Assembly: GCA_009829735.1 (NCBI GenBank)
Contig: CM020618.1
Coordinates: 24,041,346-24,105,345, forward strand
Length of the DNA stretch: 64,000 nucleotides
Source of the DNA: Pyropia yezoensis
Lineage: Eukaryota; Rhodophyta; Bangiophyceae; Bangiales; Bangiaceae
Direction: 5' to 3'
Position numbers and translations under genes: made by a program. Positions within the stretch are counted from its first letter, which is position 1. Each line of letters opens with the position of its first letter. Under the pieces are notes generated by a model, which saw only the letters and a program-made list of their open reading frames with translations, did no database searches and was not told the DNA's origin. This document shows, in pieces, positions 45,003-55,918 of this stretch.

Positions 45003-45308
45003 TCACCGAGTGGAAGGAACCCGACGTCGGGAAACCCAGTCGACCACCAGTACTTCAAGTGGTTCCACTTGACCTCCCTCGTCAGTGGTAAGGATGTCTC
45101 CTTCGTAGAGCTCGGCTATCCCGAGGATAGTCCCCTTCGGAAGGATGACTGTCGACTCCTCGCACCCTGCTGACTCCGCTCCCTTGTCCGCGCCGCCGCC
45201 GTCGGCTCCACCCGGACGACCTTCCACCCCCAGCCGCGCCGCCGACGCCGCCTCCTCAGTCTGACCCTCCCTTCCGGCCGCACCGCCGTGGCTCTCCCCA
45301 TCCCCCAC
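45003..45308 (-). pseudogene. Possible retroelement protease-RT linker fragment
   Basis: An open frame of 101 codons ending TGA or similar at 45003, with ESTVILPKGTILGIAELYEG followed by an acidic stretch. The V-LPKGT-LG-AE pattern occurs in the linker between protease and RT of many retroelements. There is no further retroelement text on either side. It might instead be a small host gene. Function unknown. Confidence 0.35.
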
Positions 45309-45885
45309 TAGTGCTCCGACGCCTTAGCCTCTCGGCTGCTCCTGCTGCCCCACCTCGCAGCCCCTTCGCCACAACAGTTCATTTCCCGCGGCAGCGCCGC
45401 CGCCATCGCCCTCTTTCCACGGCCACGCGGCCGTTTTTTCCCCCATTTGTGTGCTCACGCCGCTGACGCTGCCCTTCACCCGCTCAATCGCCGCCAGCGC
45501 TGCCCCCCAGCCTCTCACCCTCAGCTACAGAAGCAGCTATCAGACTGCGCCGCTGTTACAGACGCCGCTCCTCCTCGAGGACAGACCGCCGCGGCCACCG
45601 CGGCCCCCAGGGCGCGCCAGCACCACCGCCGCCGTCGAATGTGCTGGGGGTGACGGGCTCACGCTGCCGCCACCGTCTGCGCTCAGCGGCCTGAGGGAAC
45701 GCGGCAGCGGCGTCAGAGGCAGTACCGGCGGCTGCCGCGACGGTATACAACGAGAGGGGGACGGCGAGCACTTTTGCCACGCCCCTCCTCACTGAGGCTC
45801 CGCTGTGTGCAGCTGTGGGGTTGTTGTACAGGATTGTTAGTCTCAACAGTTGCAGGTTCCTGCTGAGTCCTTAGATACATAGCTC
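45309..45885. other. Unassigned intergenic sequence
   Basis: Pro/Ala-rich short frames on both strands; no recognisable gene, repeat or RNA. Confidence 0.4.
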
Positions 45886-45888
45886 TCG

Positions 45889-46024
45889 TTGGACAGGCGT
45901 GCTATGGGACCCTGCGCCGCACGTACGGGCGCTTTCCCCAAATACGGCCACTTTGAGGGGCTGTATGACCAACAGCCCATTCTCTGTGCGCCTTTCTGAG
46001 CCCATATTCGTGATCAGCGTCGTC
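45889..46024 (-). repeat. Dispersed repeat, inverted partner of 60447-60580
   Basis: About 130 bp, near-identical to the plus strand at 60447-60580, starting GACGACGCTGATCACGAAT and ending CGCCTGTCCA. The central 80 bp (from ATGGGCTCAGAAAGGCGC on) differ at only two positions by eye. Identity stops sharply on both sides. Confidence 0.85.
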
Positions 46025-46180
46025 TCCTTCGTCAGTAAAGCCTGTCGCAAAAAGTTGCAAAGTTTGTCCCAGAACCGTTTGTCACGCCGCTTCACCCCCA
46101 TACCAGCCTTTAGAGGGCCTTACTCCCTGCCTCCTCAACGTGGGTTCGCCAGTCGATACATATTTAATAAGACCCTGTAA

Positions 46181-46258
46181 GCCGGGTCACTGGGCAGGCC
46201 CAACGGGTCGCAACCCAGTGCCCGGCAGGTCATGGGGCGCGGGAAGTGCCCGCGCCCC
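46181..46258. ncRNA. Two adjacent strong hairpins, candidate structured RNA
   Basis: Hairpin 1: GCCGGG-T-CACTGGG (46181-46194) pairs with CCCAGTGCCCGGC (46214-46226), 13 bp with one bulged T. Hairpin 2: GGGGCGCGGG (46234-46243) pairs perfectly with CCCGCGCCCC (46249-46258) over AAGTG. A TATA-like TATTTAATAA lies at 46161-46170, about ten bases upstream. No known RNA family recognised; could also be part of a transposon end. Confidence 0.4.
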
Positions 46259-47901
46259 TCAAGAGGGTAAACAATGTGCCCCCGAGAGAGGAGGCAGAAA
46301 AAGAGAAAAGACAGGCGGGCGCCGAGCCGGGAAGGTGGGCAGGGCGCGCGAGGGCAAACGAACGAGCCGGCCGTCGGCGGCCGGCGATTCCCCCCCCGCG
46401 CCACGCTACTTGTCCTCCATCCGAGGACAGGTGGCTCGACCGGCGTTGATACCAAGTATGTCAACGCCCCCAGCACAATTAGAGAGAGTTAAGTAAAGAG
46501 GCACCCACTGGATTAGCAGTCATACCCCCTTGACAAACAAACAAGACACAATACTGACACCAGAAAAAGCAGGGTGATGACATTCGAGAAACAACCCAGT
46601 TCTACTAAGAGCGAACCCACCGTCGACGTCTCAATTCATTTCAGGTTTGCTAACTGAACTTTCAGAGCGGCCTCTGATTGGCTGGCGCTCCTTTCCGACC
46701 CCGTTCCGACCACGCCCGACAGAGCAGGCCTAAAACGCCCGTGGAGTTAGGTAGATCGGTGCTGACACGCTGTCATGAAATAGGGGCGGATTGTCTGGCG
46801 ATCGCTGGGTGGAGGCGTTCCGAGGATCGCTATATTTGCAATGTGGGTGTGACGGATCAGTCAATCCCCAGGCCAACCCGGCGGAAGTCGGTCGGCATGG
46901 CGGCAAACATGCAGTCAATGTCGTGGAAACGCGACCGAATCAGGTCATCTGGAACAATCATGTCTGTTTTGGACCCGCCACGCATACTTCCGTGTACAAA
47001 TGGTTCGATTGTTTCGCTGCCAGCCACTTTGGGCCGCCACCACGAGCTGTATGCGGCGAACGACAGCCGCGGATTCGACGGGCCTCGCCCGTCCGTGTCT
47101 GACCTTCCTTCAGGGGCTGGAAGGTGCCCATCACGTACCGCGTGTCTCTTCGCAGGGGGGGCTCGTTGCCAAACAGTTGACAGGTCCTGCGTGTGGGGGG
47201 AGGGGGGCCCAGCCGGATGGGGTGGCGTGGGAAGGGCGTGTTCGACTACTCACGTCGCGGGGATGCTGTGGGCACACCCCCCCGTGGCGGATGGTCGCTT
47301 CCTTTGAGGGTGGCACATGACCATCCATTGACACACCCCACTGGCGGCCGACGCGAGGGCGCGCGCCTCGACGCGCGCCCACGTCGACCCTGCGCCCCCC
47401 CACTCCCCCACCTCTCCCAGGCGTTCGGAACGGCATTGGTGGGTGCTGCTCCTGAGAAGCGCCACGTGAGTGGCGCGGCGTTGGGATAGGGTGACCCTTG
47501 TGCGAGGATCACACGGATGAAGCCGTGGCAGGGGGGCACGCTCTCTCTTTTGGGGCCACGCGGACCGCGCGTGAGGCTCCCGCGCGAGCGCCGCGCAGGG
47601 GACGACGCGAACCCCGTCGGTGGACACCCCCCCCGTGTGGCTGATGAGTGGTGCCACCGCGCTGTTCAGGTGGCGTGAGCCCCCCTCTGTGCACGAGTCG
47701 ACTGTCCACACCGCAAAAGTGGTGATTGGGGCGCCACCCGAGCTCTGGGGCGTGCCCTTGCGCGAGGGGACGCGCAGGGGAACGCCACGGCGTGTGTTTA
47801 TTGGTGTCCCTGGGCACAAAAGCCCGAAGGGGGGGGCGGCGCCGTGTGCCACCTCCCCCTTGCTGTGGTCCCATCTTCAGGCGTCCAAGGTGCCGTTCTG
47901 C
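46259..47901. other. Intergenic region left of the Harbinger genes
   Basis: Lower GC (about 46480-47050) then GC-rich. No gene or RNA recognised. The left terminal inverted repeat of the Harbinger element should be in or near this region, but its partner would fall in the assembly gap, so I could not locate it. Confidence 0.4.
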
Positions 47902-48083
47902 GCCAGCGTGCGGCGGCCCGTCGTGGGTGGGTGCTGTGCACCCCCCCCCTGTCGACGACCCATCTGGACGGGTATCACTTGCGCGCGCGCGCGCCAGCGT
48001 GGGGCGGCCCGTCGTGGGTGGGTGCTGTGCGCCCCCCCCCTGTCGACGACCCATCTGGACGGGTATCACTTGCGCGCGCGCGC
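47902..48083. repeat. 91-bp tandem duplication
   Basis: Two copies (47902-47992, 47993-48083) starting GCCAGCGTG and ending in a GCGC run, with few differences. Confidence 0.88.
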
Positions 48084-48293
48084 GCTTTCCTCGCCGCACC
48101 GTCGTCGCACCGTCGTCGTCTTCGCGCCACGGTCCCCCCCACCCCTCTTCCTTTACCACTTGCGGGCCCCTTCGCTTCATTTGCGCGCCCTCCTTGGCAT
48201 TGGTTTGGGCGCGCTTTCCCCCTCCCCCTCCTCATCACCATCACGGGGAGACTGCCCCGTCAAGTGTGAGCCTCATCCCTCGACGCACCTGCC

Positions 48294-49014
48294 ATGGACG
48301 GGCGCGGCGGGCTGCCGCCGCGGGGAGCCCCCCCCCCCCGCCCTTTCCGGCACGCACCGCCTGAACAGGTGGGCGGTGGGTACGGGCCGCCGCGGGGGGG
48401 CGGTGGGTACAGCGACGGCCCGCCGCGGGGCGGGGGTTGGTACGGCGACGGGCCGCCGCGTGGTGGCCGCGGCGATTGGGAAGGCCCCTCGCAGCGGGGC
48501 GGCTACGGCAGCCGGGACGCCGCCCCGTCGTACGACCAGGCGCCCTTGTACGGCCCATCGCGGCGCGCGGCAGACTGGGAGGGCCTGTCGCCGCAGCGCC
48601 AAGGGGGGGCCATTGGAAGCCGTCGTCCCCATCCACCCAGGACGGCCGATGGCGAGGAGCTGCACCAGTACTTCAGCAGCAGCGGGGCGGCTACCCGTCA
48701 ACCCAACAGCCGGCTCATCTACCCCAGCCCCCTCCACACCAGCCGACCCCTCCCTCGCACGTCACACCCTGCCCACCTACCTGCCCGTGCCCATCCTGCC
48801 CATACACATCAAGACCGTCACGCCCATCAACGTCAACGCCACCGGCACCCCCCAAGCTGGTGACGCCTACCAAGTACCGGGACCAGTGGGGGCGACCCAC
48901 CCTCAAGAACAAGCTCAAGCGCATCCGGGAGGCCGAGCGGCTGGCGCGCCAGATTGCCTTCTTCCAACCACCTCAAGACTCATCGGGTACGAGCCCAAGC
49001 GCAACGACGTCAAC
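48294..49014 (+). other. Gly/Arg-rich coding stretch with shifting frames, upstream of Harbinger ORF1
   Basis: ATG 48294 (ctgccATGg) opens a Gly/Arg/Pro-rich frame with repeated GPPRGGG-type units (RGG-like, typical of RNA-binding linkers) for about 130 codons. Protein-like text then moves to a second frame (PTKYRDQWGRPTLKNKLKRI near 48880-48930), with another frame in between (VPILPIHIKTVTPINVN, 48787-48837) and after (IGYEPKRNDVN, up to 49014). Short introns or indels would be needed to join these. It may be the N-terminal part of ORF1 or a separate gene. No family recognised. Confidence 0.45.
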
Positions 49015-50565
49015 ATGTCAAGCAGCTCCTCCGCCGGCGGCGACCCTGCCATCGTCGCCGCAACGGCCGCCTTCAACGCAGCCAACGAGCGCGCCCGTCG
49101 GGTCGGGGAGGCCGCCGGACGCTCCGCACGAGCAGCGGTCGGCAGCGGCAAGCGAGTGACTGCCCCCATCCCTCATGGAAGCTCCCTTCCCGCTGGTCGC
49201 ACTGGTCGGGCTGCTGCACCTTCTCGCAAAGCGCCACGCGCCCCCACTCGTTGTGGCCCTTCTATCGGTTCCCCTGGAAGTGATCCTACCCCGCCTGGCG
49301 GCGCGCCCTCCGCCGACGGTGGCCGAGGCATGGGCTGGACGGACACTGAGCGAGTCGTGCTCAGCCGCGCAGCCCTCAAGATCATGTCTGATGCCGTCAC
49401 CGGGACGGACCAGTCTGGCAAGGTTTTCTACGGTCGCGTTGCCGACACCTTCCGCGAGGATATCAGCCACATCATTACCGGTACGCCGAAACGCAGCACG
49501 TCGGCCATCACCAAAGAGTTTCGTGACAACATTAGCAAGCAGGCCCAGCGATTTGCCTCATCCTGGAGCTACATCAAGCATGCGCAGCTGACTGGCAACC
49601 CGGGGGAGGAGGACCTCATCCGCGGGGCTGTGGCGCACTACAACGGCAAAAGGGACTGGTATGCGGCGGTGCGCGGAGCAGTCGACGTCAACAACAAGCC
49701 CGTCGAGGGCAAGTGTCGGATCCTTCCCTGCTGGCGTGTGCTCCGGACCGTCGATAAGTACAGTAGGGCGGCGTACGACATGGCCGCCGGCAAGCTGGGC
49801 GATGACGATTTCCTTCTTGACGATGCGGGCCAGCCCATCCTCGGCAAGCGCGACGGGTCGGTGTCGGACTTCCAGGGGCCGCCCGGCGGCACCAAGGCCG
49901 CCAAAACCACGCGCGCTGCGGCCGCTGCCCTAATGCGCGAGTGCTCTGCCAACACCAAGGCGTTGACCAGCATTGGGGAGACGGCCAAGATGCGCATGCA
50001 GGTCGCCTTCATGAGCGACCCCGCCATCCGTGACACGACGGAGGGGCGCCGCTTCCACGAGAACCTTCTTAACCGCATCATGGAGCAGAGCGACGCGGAG
50101 GAGGCGCGGCGCAAGGCGGGCACATCTACCCTCATGCCACCGCGTATTTTGGCTTCCCCTGAGCCATCTACCGGCACTCCTTCCTGGGGATCTGGCCCTC
50201 CGCCGCCGTCACCGCCGCACGCACCTGTTGCCGTAATGGAGGAGAGTGACATGAACCTGGTGGTCTCTCTCTCTCGCGGAGAGAAGGCGCAGCTGACCAA
50301 GGCCAACAACTTCCATGCGGTTGCGTCCAATTTGGCGGTGCACATGATTGAGAGTACGCCCAGCCCCCCGCCGGGGCCATCTGACGAGCAGGAGGAAGCG
50401 GACGTGGACCGGGACATTGCGCGGGACGTGGAGAAGGACGTGGAGGACCTGGAGGAGGAGGACCTGGAGGACGGGGACGACAATGGCGGCCCGTGGGCTG
50501 CAGAGCTTGAACAAACCAAGGCCGACGACGAAGACGCTGATGATTTTGGCGAGGAGGAGGCTTGA
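49015..50565 (+). CDS. PIF/Harbinger ORF1: Myb/SANT-like DNA-binding protein
   Basis: 516 residues, ATG 49015 to TGA 50563-50565. Residues about 105-215 form a trihelical Myb/SANT-like region of the type seen in Harbinger ORF1 and NAM-associated proteins: GWTDTERVVLSRAALKIMSD, KVFYGRVADTF, then FASSWSYIKHAQL. A central Ala/Arg-rich helical part and an acidic C terminus (EEEADVDRDIARDVEKDVED) follow. In this superfamily ORF1 binds the element ends and helps the transposase enter the nucleus (family knowledge). It faces the transposase gene on the opposite strand, 775 bp away, the usual two-gene design. The same frame is open upstream; I chose 49015 because the upstream text is low-complexity, so the true N terminus may be longer. 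Confidence 0.8.
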   Translation: MSSSSSAGGDPAIVAATAAFNAANERARRVGEAAGRSARAAVGSGKRVTAPIPHGSSLPAGRTGRAAAPSRKAPRAPTRCGPSIGSPGSDPTPPGGAPSADGGRGMGWTDTERVVLSRAALKIMSDAVTGTDQSGKVFYGRVADTFREDISHIITGTPKRSTSAITKEFRDNISKQAQRFASSWSYIKHAQLTGNPGEEDLIRGAVAHYNGKRDWYAAVRGAVDVNNKPVEGKCRILPCWRVLRTVDKYSRAAYDMAAGKLGDDDFLLDDAGQPILGKRDGSVSDFQGPPGGTKAAKTTRAAAAALMRECSANTKALTSIGETAKMRMQVAFMSDPAIRDTTEGRRFHENLLNRIMEQSDAEEARRKAGTSTLMPPRILASPEPSTGTPSWGSGPPPPSPPHAPVAVMEESDMNLVVSLSRGEKAQLTKANNFHAVASNLAVHMIESTPSPPPGPSDEQEEADVDRDIARDVEKDVEDLEEEDLEDGDDNGGPWAAELEQTKADDEDADDFGEEEA

Positions 50566-51339
50566 TGCACCTCGACCCATCTACTCTGCAGTTTTGTCCC
50601 ATCCCTTGCTTGCATCTTTGTGACCGTCTGAGACCCTTTTGATATGCGTGTGCCCGCCCCATCCTTGTGCTTTGTTTGTATGCGTGTACCCGCCTCATCC
50701 TAGTGCTATGTTCCTTTTCTGCGCTGCACTTCATAGTCGTGTGCTTTTCTTTCGCGTGCGTAGAACGGCAGCAAAGGTTTTTTTTTGGCTGTGGCTGCTT
50801 CATCCAGAAGTGACCACAGTCTTTTTTTTTCCTTGGAACATGCAAAGAGCCCTCAGCCTGAACATCTCGCCTGAACCCCTCGGGCGTCACCGGGTGGCAG
50901 TAAAGCACACAGCTGCACCCAACGTCCCCACACACAGCTGCACCCAACATTCCCGCGACGCTCCTCGAGAGGGCTTCTTAGAGATTTGCGCTCTGGGGGG
51001 GGGAGCTCCTTCCCCACAAAACGCAGCGGCGGCAGCGCCATCGTCACAGCCAGGAGAGGACAGGATGGCTCTCTTGCTGGCGTGGGCGCGGTTTGAGACT
51101 CCCCTACCCTTCTGTGGCATTGCAGTGGCTCTAGCAGAGGATGGGGCTTCGATCACGTAGGCGTGTGCTTTGAGTCTCTGCATTGACGCCTCAGGGAGAA
51201 TGGATATGGCGGCTATGATGGCCTACACACAAGCAATAGGCACAGCGTGTCAAGGAAAAAAAAAAAGCAGGCGTCCACCCTTGCAAAGGGTAAACGCCAG
51301 CAAAAAAAAAACCTTTACGATGGCACCCCTCACTATGTG
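50566..51339. other. Spacer between the convergent Harbinger genes
   Basis: Lower GC, with A and T runs (50779-50786, 50823-50830, 51257-51266, 51300-51309) and two short direct repeats (CACAGCTGCACCCAAC at 50908 and 50934; GCGTG-ACCCGCC-CATCC near 50647 and 50681). Expected to hold the two 3' ends; no gene seen. Confidence 0.5.
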
Positions 51340-52886
51340 CTACAGATACGGCTGGAGGAAGGCAGCGCGGTCTTCCCATATATGAGCGGCCAAGTCGTCC
51401 CTCAGTGCCGCAAACTCATCCGCGTCTGTTGCCTCCGCGCGTGCCCGCAGCTCAAAGAGGAAGGAGCCCACAGGCGGGTCTTGGGCTGGACTAACAGCGG
51501 GAAGCGGACCCTCGCCACCACCGCCACCAGGGGCAGGGCCGCCACCCCCCGCCGCCGGTCCGCCACCACGGGCAGGGCCGCCACCCCCGCCGCTGATCCG
51601 CCACCGCCGCCGTCCCCACGTCCGCCGGCGGCAGGGCCGCCAGCCCCCGCCGCCGGTCCGCCACCGCCGCCACCGCCTCCGTGTCCACAGGCGGCAGGGC
51701 CGCCACCCCCTGCCGCTGATCCGCCACCGCCGCCGTCTCCACGTCCGCCGGCGGCAGGGCCGCCACCCATCGCCGCCGGTCCGCCATCTGGGCCGGCGGC
51801 GCCACCACCTCCACCAGCAGGAGCGCCATGGTCCCGGCCAGTGCGCCGACGAGACAAGAAACTCCCGCGCCGCTGCTCCACCGTCATGTTGTGTAAGATG
51901 GCAACGGCCTTGCCTGCGAGGATGATGCGCCGCACCGACCGAAACCGTGCAGGGTGAAGGGCCACGTGGAAACGGGCCGTCAAAACGGCGTAAAGGCGCT
52001 CTACGTCCTTGCGTAGAGCCTCCTGAAGCCGGTTGTACGTACGGTCCTGCGGCGTCTGCGGCGTGGCGAAGGGTGTGGCAAAAAAGGCGTATTGAGGATA
52101 AATACCGTCGGCGAGGTAGTAAAGGAGCGAGCGTGTGCGACCGTTGAGTGTGTAGTCGAAGGTTCGCGGCGGCCACACGCCGGAAATGACGTCAAAGTAA
52201 AGAGGAGATTGGCGCAGCACATTCAGATCATTGTTGCTCCCCGGCGTGCCAATGAAAAAATGCCAGATGAAGAGGTCCTCGTCGCATACGGTTTCCATGA
52301 CGATGGAGCGCTTCTTCTTGTAGCCCTGGTACATACCAGCGTGCGCGCGAGGGCAGTTGCGCCACGTCCAATGCGAGCAGTCGATGGAGCCCATGCACCC
52401 CGGCTTCCCTCGCTCCGCGTTCCGTTTCAAGATAATGGCGAGCTCCTCATTGTTGGGGCGGCGGAGGTAGATGTGCTCGTAGGTGTCCACAATGAAGTCA
52501 ATAAAGCTCTTGGTGGCCTTCTCAATCGTACTGCGAGAGAGGCGGACGTACTCGTCGGTGCGGTCATACGCCTCCCCGTACGCGAGGACGCGAAAGGCCG
52601 CCACCAGCTTCTGGAGAGGATGAGACTGCGGGCGTCCCGTGGCATTGATGGTCTGCTGCCACCCGGGCTCGTCCTTGATGTCCTTGTAGATGCGATCGAA
52701 GACAACCCGCGGCACACGAAAGCGGCGCTCGAAGTCCTTCTCGTCGTACACAGGAGGGTTGCCATTGAGTCCAAAGTAATCACGTAGGATGTTGTCCACT
52801 CCGGACAGAGAAGTCGCGGTTCTTGTTGGGCCGTCGGCCAGGAAGGGACCCGGGATAACGCTTCTCCTCCTCGGGGGGTGCGTCGT
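51340..52886 (-). pseudogene. PIF/Harbinger DDE transposase, N terminus in gap, C terminus frameshifted
   Basis: The frame enters from the assembly gap and is open through a helical N-terminal domain (DFERRFRVPRVVFDRIYKDI) and the whole DDE4 catalytic domain. First Asp in GSIDCSHWTWRN (about 52375-52397), second in GSNNDLNVLRQ (about 52215-52245), Glu in KDVERLYAVL (about 51986-52015). After EQRRG (near 51860) comes a Gly/Ala-rich minisatellite (51490-51830). The natural family-like end, LRDDLAAHIWED before TAA at 51340-51342, lies in a different frame. So the repeat has shifted the frame by indel, or an intron removes it. Otherwise no stops in the catalytic part, suggesting a young copy. Confidence 0.88.
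51490..51830. repeat. GC-rich minisatellite in transposase 3' part
   Basis: Imperfect units of about 33-69 bp built on GCCGGTCCGCCACC and GGCGGCAGGGCCGCC; plus-strand frames read Pro/Ala repeats, minus-strand frames Gly/Ala repeats. Confidence 0.75.
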
Positions 52887-53386
52887 NNNNNNNNNNNNNN
52901 NNNNNNNNNNNNNNNNNNNNNNNNNNNNNNNNNNNNNNNNNNNNNNNNNNNNNNNNNNNNNNNNNNNNNNNNNNNNNNNNNNNNNNNNNNNNNNNNNNNN
53001 NNNNNNNNNNNNNNNNNNNNNNNNNNNNNNNNNNNNNNNNNNNNNNNNNNNNNNNNNNNNNNNNNNNNNNNNNNNNNNNNNNNNNNNNNNNNNNNNNNNN
53101 NNNNNNNNNNNNNNNNNNNNNNNNNNNNNNNNNNNNNNNNNNNNNNNNNNNNNNNNNNNNNNNNNNNNNNNNNNNNNNNNNNNNNNNNNNNNNNNNNNNN
53201 NNNNNNNNNNNNNNNNNNNNNNNNNNNNNNNNNNNNNNNNNNNNNNNNNNNNNNNNNNNNNNNNNNNNNNNNNNNNNNNNNNNNNNNNNNNNNNNNNNNN
53301 NNNNNNNNNNNNNNNNNNNNNNNNNNNNNNNNNNNNNNNNNNNNNNNNNNNNNNNNNNNNNNNNNNNNNNNNNNNNNNNNNNNNNN
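52887..53386. other. Assembly gap (500 N)
   Basis: Exactly 500 unknown bases, a round number typical of a placeholder. The left side is Harbinger transposase, the right side is inside chromovirus RT, so the gap hides the end of one element and the 5' half of another; true size unknown. Confidence 0.98.
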
Positions 53387-55790
53387 AGTGTTTACCCTGT
53401 TGGGTGAAGCAGGAGTAACACTCAAACCTACGAAGTGTCACCTCTTTAGTAATGAGGTGGAGTACCTCGGCCATATAGTCCGGCCAGGTCGCATTCTGGT
53501 CAATGAGAAGAACCTCATGGCCATCCGTCGGGCGAAGTTCCCCCAGACGCAGACACAACTCAGGAGCTTCCTGGGTATGTGTAACGTATACAGACGCTTT
53601 GTGGCGAACTATGCCAAAGTGTCTGCACCGTTGAACCACTTGGTAAGTTCCAAGATGCCCAAGCGCTTGGATGCTCCCAAACCCCCGGAGCAAGAAGCGT
53701 TTGATAGGTTGCGAGAGCTCCTCTGCAACCCACCGGTGTTAGCGATCCCGAGACCGGGGCTCACTACATCGTTGATGTGGACGCAAGTTACGACCAACTC
53801 GGTTGTTGCTTACTCCAACAACAGCCTTCGGGGGAGTATTTACCCGTTGGCTATTTCAGTAAGGGACTCTCACCCGCCCAGAAGAACTATTCTGTGACGG
53901 AGGTAGAGGGTCTTGGCGTGGTATGGGCAGTCTCCATGCTACGGCCATACATCGAAGGAAGGAAGTTCCTCATTCGATGTGACCACAAGGCTTTGAAGTG
54001 GATACTCACACACTACAGCCTGTACGAATAACCGACTCAATCGATGGCGACTCTGCCTCGCTGAGTTCGATTATGATGTTGAATATCGGCCAGGCCCGAA
54101 GCATGCGGTTGCGGACGCGTTGTCTCGCATACCGACGGATGGGAAAGACACTTCCCCTATCCCTGAGGAACTCCCTCATGTGGCAGTGACCACTCGCTCC
54201 GGAACTGTCCTCGACCCGAGGATGCCTGGCATGGCCAAATTATTACCCGTGTCTTTGGATGAGTTTGTCCAGGCACAGGAGAGCGACAAACTTTGTCGAC
54301 GACTCAGGAAGGAGCTCGACCAGGCTCAACCGACTCGGTTCTTCCTGAATGACAACGGCATACTCTGCCGTAAGGGATATACCCAGGGGGACAAGCAAGT
54401 CGTCGTCCCCAAGGAGTTACGCAAGAGTATCCTCCAACGGGAGCACTCCTCACCGTTGGGTGGACACCCAGGGTCTACGAGGATGTATCAGACCCTACGT
54501 AAGAAGTACTATTGGCCATCACTCGTGGCTGATGTGTACGGATATGTAGCCGCATGCGCGACTTGCGCAAAGAATAGACTCATGGAGTCCCGGCAGACTT
54601 CTTCCATGAGACTCTTTCCTGCAACAGAGCCGTTTGCAGCGATAGCAGTGGACTTACTCGGTCCACTACCACGAACACCTGAAGGATATGAGTACCTTCT
54701 GGTGATGTGTGATCGCTTCACTAAGCTCACACGGGTATCCCCACTCAAGGATATCACAGCCGTGGACGTTCTGAGTGAGTTACTCGACGTCTGGGTTGCC
54801 AGTTATGGCATCCCCGACTCTATCCTTTCGGATAACGGACCACAGTTTGCGTCCGTCCTGTATCAGGGAGTCATGAAGATGTTGGGGGTGCAGACGAACT
54901 TCGCCACCCCTTACCATCCCCAGACTAATGGGCAGGTGGAACGATTCAACAGGACTCTAGTGCGCCAGTTGCGTCACTATGTCCATGACCATGTAGTCAC
55001 ATGGGCTCGTTATGCGTCACTACTCGTGACAGCATACAACTCCCAGGTACACAGTAGTACGGGAGAGGCACCGTTTGCCTTCGTCTGCCCCCGACGACTT
55101 CCGTCAGTAGCTGTGGAGCGTCTCACCCAGACTGAGGGTGAGACTTCGACTCAAACACCGAGTCAGGCGAAAGCCTCCCTACTCCAGAGACTGGAGGAGA
55201 TGATACCCCTTGTCCGGGCTACTATGGAGAAGGCCCAAGCCCGTTACAAGAGGTACTTCGATGTCCGAGTCAGACATCGTCGCGATCCGCTCCGAGTTGG
55301 AGATTGGATTTATGTTAACTCCCACGACAATAAGGGAGGGAAATTGGTCTTCAAGACTCTGGGACCATATCACATCCTTAAAACGGATGGACGTCGGTTA
55401 ACCATCGAGAGTGATGATGGTATCCGGACAATAAATGGGAATCACGCGACTCGCGCACCCGAACCCCCAGAGGGAGATCCCGCTTGGGAAAGGGCTTTGC
55501 AAGCATGGAAAGTCCCATCCTTGCCGACCTCTTCCAATAAGCCATTGGAGGCGGTGTTCGACAAGTTTGTCGGGCACGGATATGATGAGTCGGGGCGACT
55601 CATGCTCCGAGTCAGGTGGTTCGGGTATGGACCAACTTCCGACACATGGGAGTTTGTAGAGGACCTACCAGTAGAGAAGGTCCGTAGATACTGCCAGACT
55701 GTGGGCATATCTATACGCCGACGTAGCACTCGTACGTCGGGGGATGAAGTCCCTGCTCCAAGTCAGAGCAGAGCGGCAAGCCAACCATGA
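53387..55790 (+). pseudogene. RT end, RNase H, integrase and chromodomain (chromovirus copy E)
   Basis: Starts after the RT catalytic box (GVTLKPTKCHLF, YLGHIVRPGRI, FLGMCNVYRRF). A frameshift near 53755 and another near 54000-54040 break RNase H (MDASYDQLG...). From 54120 to TGA 55788-55790 one frame carries the rest: zinc region (REHSSPLGGHPGSTRMYQT...CATCAKNRL), DDE core (AVDLLGPLP, LSDNGPQFAS, NGQVERFNRT), basic domain and chromodomain-like tail (LRVRWFGYGPTSDTW). The integrase catalytic residues are intact. Closest in the window to copy B. The 5' half lies in the gap. Confidence 0.9.
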
Positions 55791-55918
55791 GTACAAACAC
55801 ATACCATGGTTCTTCAAAGAATCTCTACTAACAAAGCCGACTATGGCACAATACAAAACGAGAAGAATACCCACCACTCTTCTCACCAAGGAAAGAACAA
55901 GTCGTTCGACCGCTGACT

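Noticed and set aside
47620..50565. A single 981-residue Harbinger ORF1
   Set aside because: The first codon is not ATG and the first 460 residues are low-complexity or are better read in other frames; ATG 49015 gives a sensible ORF1.
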